From Candidatus Gastranaerophilales bacterium (lineage in GTDB: Bacteria > Cyanobacteriota > Vampirovibrionia > Gastranaerophilales > Gastranaerophilaceae), in the NCBI GenBank assembly GCA_947632315.1, contig CANROV010000085.1, positions 1 through 7,922 of the forward strand: a stretch of DNA of 7,922 nucleotides, read 5' to 3'. Below, piece by piece: positions 5,856 through 7,922 of the stretch; within the stretch, counting starts at the first letter, position 1, and each line of letters starts with the position of its first letter. The notes under the pieces are model-generated. The model worked only from the letters and a program-made list of their open reading frames with translations, ran no database searches and was not told the origin of the DNA. A program made the translations under genes and the position numbers.

Positions 5856-7922
5856 TTATCTGAAACTAATTGTGGGAAATTTCTTCATTAATCCTGACTT
5901 AATAGAATTAATTTCATTATCAATTCTTTCATCAGTCAGTGTAGTTTCTTCATCCTGTAGTGTTATTCTGTATGCTAAACTTTTATAACCTTCTTGAATA
6001 TGTTCACCTTCATAAATATCAAATAAATTTGCATTCTTAAATATTTTATTATCAGAACATTTTTTGATAGCCAGCATTATATCATCATTAGTAATATTTT
6101 TTTCTACCGCAAATGAAATATCTCTTTGAACTTCCGGGAATAAAGGAAGGGGCTTATATTTTACTGCTGAAATATTTGCAGCTTCAACAAGTTTTCCTAT
6201 ATTTAACTCAAAAAGCAAAATGTTTTGATTGATTTTTAATTTATCTTTTATAATTGGATAAATTTCTCCAAAATATCCGATTGTTTCAGGATTTTTACTT
6301 AAAAGTACAACTTTTGCACTGCGGCCCGGATGAAGATATTCACAATCATTTGCAGGTGATAATTTTACTCTGTTTTGAATATTTAACAGTTTAAACAGAT
6401 TTTCCATTATGCCTTTTAGTGTATAGAAATCAGCCTCAGGAAGTTTTTTCCACAAGTTTGAATTTGTATCACCCGTAATTACACCCGATAACATTTGATT
6501 TTCTTCTACCCCGCTATTAATTTGTGTAGCTGGTGATTTAATAAAGTATGTTTTTCCGAGTTCATAAAGCCAAACATTTTTTTGACCGTTATCTAAGTTT
6601 GTTTTTAATGCCGAAAGCATGTTTGCAATAGTTGTTTGTCTAAGCATTGTATGGTCTTCTGACTGCGGATTTTGTACAAAAACCGCTTGTTCTTTTTTGT
6701 ACGACAGACCGAATTGATTTAATAACGGTTCACCTATTAATGATGATGTTACCGCTTCATTAAATCCAAAACCGGTAAATAAATTATTTATTTCTTTATA
6801 TAATTTTGATTCTTTTGAAACTTCGGGTGATTGTGTTTTTGTCGGAAGTGAAGGTTCAATTTTATTATATCCGTATATTCTGGCAACTTCTTCAATTAAA
6901 TCAACCTCTTGTTTTATATCATTTGCTCTGTAGCTTGGAATATTAAATCTTGCTGCTATCTCATTTTTCCCTTGAAGTTTAAATCCGAGATTTTCAAGTA
7001 TTTCTATACATTTATCAGCAGGAATTTCCGTTCCCAAATATCTTTTAACTTGACTGAATCTAAGTGTTATATTTGTATCTTCAAGTTTATTTTCACCTGT
7101 TTCAACAATTCCTTCGGCTTTTGCGTCAGCATATTGTGTTAACAGTTGAATTGCCCTTAAAAGAGCAGGTTTAGTTGATTCAATATCAACACCTCGTTCA
7201 AAACGGGCGCAAGCTTCACTTCTATACCCTATGCTTCTTGAGTTTTTTCTGTTTGTGTGAGGGGTAAAGTAGGCTGATTCTAATAATACGTTTTTAGTAT
7301 TTTCATCAATTTCAGAATTTTCACTTCCGAATACGCCTGCAATACACACTCCTTTTTCTTTTGTTGCACATAATACAGTATCATTTGTCAATTTACGTTC
7401 AACACCATCCAACGTTACAAGAGTTTCTCCTTCTTTTGCTCTTCTGACGCAGATGTATCCGTCTAATTTATCTAGGTCGAAAGCATGCAGGGGCTGTCCG
7501 TATTCTAGTAATACATAGTTTGTTATATCAACTACGTTATTTATAGAACGAATTCCCGATACTTCCAGTCGTCTTTTCATCCAATCCGGCGAAGGTTTTA
7601 TTTTAATACCTTTCAGTATACCTGTCGAATAATACAAGCATGTATCTTTATCTATAATTTCAACCTTGAATTTGGCTGTTGTTAAGTTATATACATTTTC
7701 AACTTTTGAAAAATTAAGCTTTTTGTTGAATAATGAAGCAATTTCACGAGCAACACCTATAACAGACATTTCATCACCCCTATTAGGGGTAGGAGTAACA
7801 TCTATTACCGTATCTTCTTTTATATTCATTAAATCTTCAAGTTTTGTTCCGAGTTTAATATCCGAATATAATCTGTTTAAAATAAGAATCCCGTCTTCCT
7901 CTTGATAGCCTTCAAGTCCAAG
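5856..7922 (-). CDS. pheT: Phenylalanyl-tRNA synthetase beta subunit (5' end off the right edge)
   Basis: The frame is open from the window edge to the TAA at 5858-5856, giving 688 in-window codons (residue 1 here is the codon ending at 7922). The ATG at 7829 is internal: the 31 codons before it are in frame and match the family. With family length near 800, about 100 residues, including most of the N-terminal tRNA-binding OB fold, are missing because of the window edge. PheT forms an alpha2-beta2 enzyme with PheS that charges tRNA-Phe and hydrolyses Tyr-tRNA-Phe. TPTPNRGD is at 43-50. The B3/B4 editing domain has GQPLHAFD near 142-149 and SEACARFERGVD near 235-246; H146, G199, E215, S235 and A237 match E. 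coli editing residues H265, G318, E334, T354 and A356. The B5 domain (about 285-359) ends in EEVARIYGYNKIEPSLP. The C-terminal FDX-ACB anticodon domain (about 595-688) has FPEVQRDISF and LFDIYEG. pheS is expected just beyond the right edge. Confidence 0.98.
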   Translation of the reverse strand, partial: LGLEGYQEEDGILILNRLYSDIKLGTKLEDLMNIKEDTVIDVTPTPNRGDEMSVIGVAREIASLFNKKLNFSKVENVYNLTTAKFKVEIIDKDTCLYYSTGILKGIKIKPSPDWMKRRLEVSGIRSINNVVDITNYVLLEYGQPLHAFDLDKLDGYICVRRAKEGETLVTLDGVERKLTNDTVLCATKEKGVCIAGVFGSENSEIDENTKNVLLESAYFTPHTNRKNSRSIGYRSEACARFERGVDIESTKPALLRAIQLLTQYADAKAEGIVETGENKLEDTNITLRFSQVKRYLGTEIPADKCIEILENLGFKLQGKNEIAARFNIPSYRANDIKQEVDLIEEVARIYGYNKIEPSLPTKTQSPEVSKESKLYKEINNLFTGFGFNEAVTSSLIGEPLLNQFGLSYKKEQAVFVQNPQSEDHTMLRQTTIANMLSALKTNLDNGQKNVWLYELGKTYFIKSPATQINSGVEENQMLSGVITGDTNSNLWKKLPEADFYTLKGIMENLFKLLNIQNRVKLSPANDCEYLHPGRSAKVVLLSKNPETIGYFGEIYPIIKDKLKINQNILLFELNIGKLVEAANISAVKYKPLPLFPEVQRDISFAVEKNITNDDIMLAIKKCSDNKIFKNANLFDIYEGEHIQEGYKSLAYRITLQDEETTLTDERIDNEINSIKSGLMKKFPTISFR

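Noticed and set aside
6909..7142. Plus-strand open frames antisense to pheT (also at 5791-5988 and 7666-7905)
   Set aside because: All sit opposite conserved PheT sequence. The 5791 frame also runs through the pheT terminator. Their translations look like reverse-strand composition, not proteins.
1..7922. Mobile element, CRISPR array, toxin-antitoxin or defence island
   Set aside because: No transposase, integrase, direct repeat array or tRNA-type attachment site was seen; the named genes are core housekeeping types with ordinary local context.

Overview
The window looks like chromosomal housekeeping DNA from an AT-rich bacterium (roughly 30% G+C by eye). Five of the seven genes are confidently recognised conserved genes. 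A member of the non-photosynthetic Cyanobacteria relatives (Vampirovibrionia/Melainabacteria, e.g. gut Gastranaerophilales) fits best, with Clostridia as the alternative. This rests on a murC-murB-ddl-ftsQ order, which resembles the cyanobacterial arrangement of cell-wall genes next to ftsQ-ftsZ, and on the general feel of the proteins. It is an inference, not a demonstrated assignment.

Right to left on the minus strand, positions 3845 to 1 hold a compressed peptidoglycan/division operon: murC, murB, ddl and the start of ftsQ, which runs off the left edge. Every junction is overlapping or abutting: murC/murB overlap by 7 nt, murB/ddl by 46 nt, and the ddl stop TAG touches the ftsQ ATG. MurC and MurB make UDP-MurNAc and add its first amino acid, Ddl supplies the D-Ala-D-Ala end of the stem peptide, and FtsQ couples wall synthesis to the divisome. 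ftsZ would be expected beyond the left edge.

A 141-nt divergent intergenic region (3846-3986) separates this operon from a plus-strand SLC1/DAACS-type cation-coupled amino-acid or dicarboxylate symporter (3987-5327). The symporter has a good promoter and a small inverted repeat across its predicted transcription start.

Converging on the symporter is a small, stand-alone, cysteine-rich gene (5395-5613, minus) of unknown function. It has its own near-consensus promoter, a perfect Shine-Dalgarno with a GTG start, and its own terminator. It is the least explained gene here.

The right end is pheT (phenylalanyl-tRNA synthetase beta) on the minus strand. Its 3' end and terminator lie inside the window and its N-terminal part lies off the right edge; the frame is open to the last base. 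I saw no rRNA, tRNA, CRISPR, IS element, prophage or defence gene. No gap without a gene exceeds 300 nt; the longest is 5614-5855.
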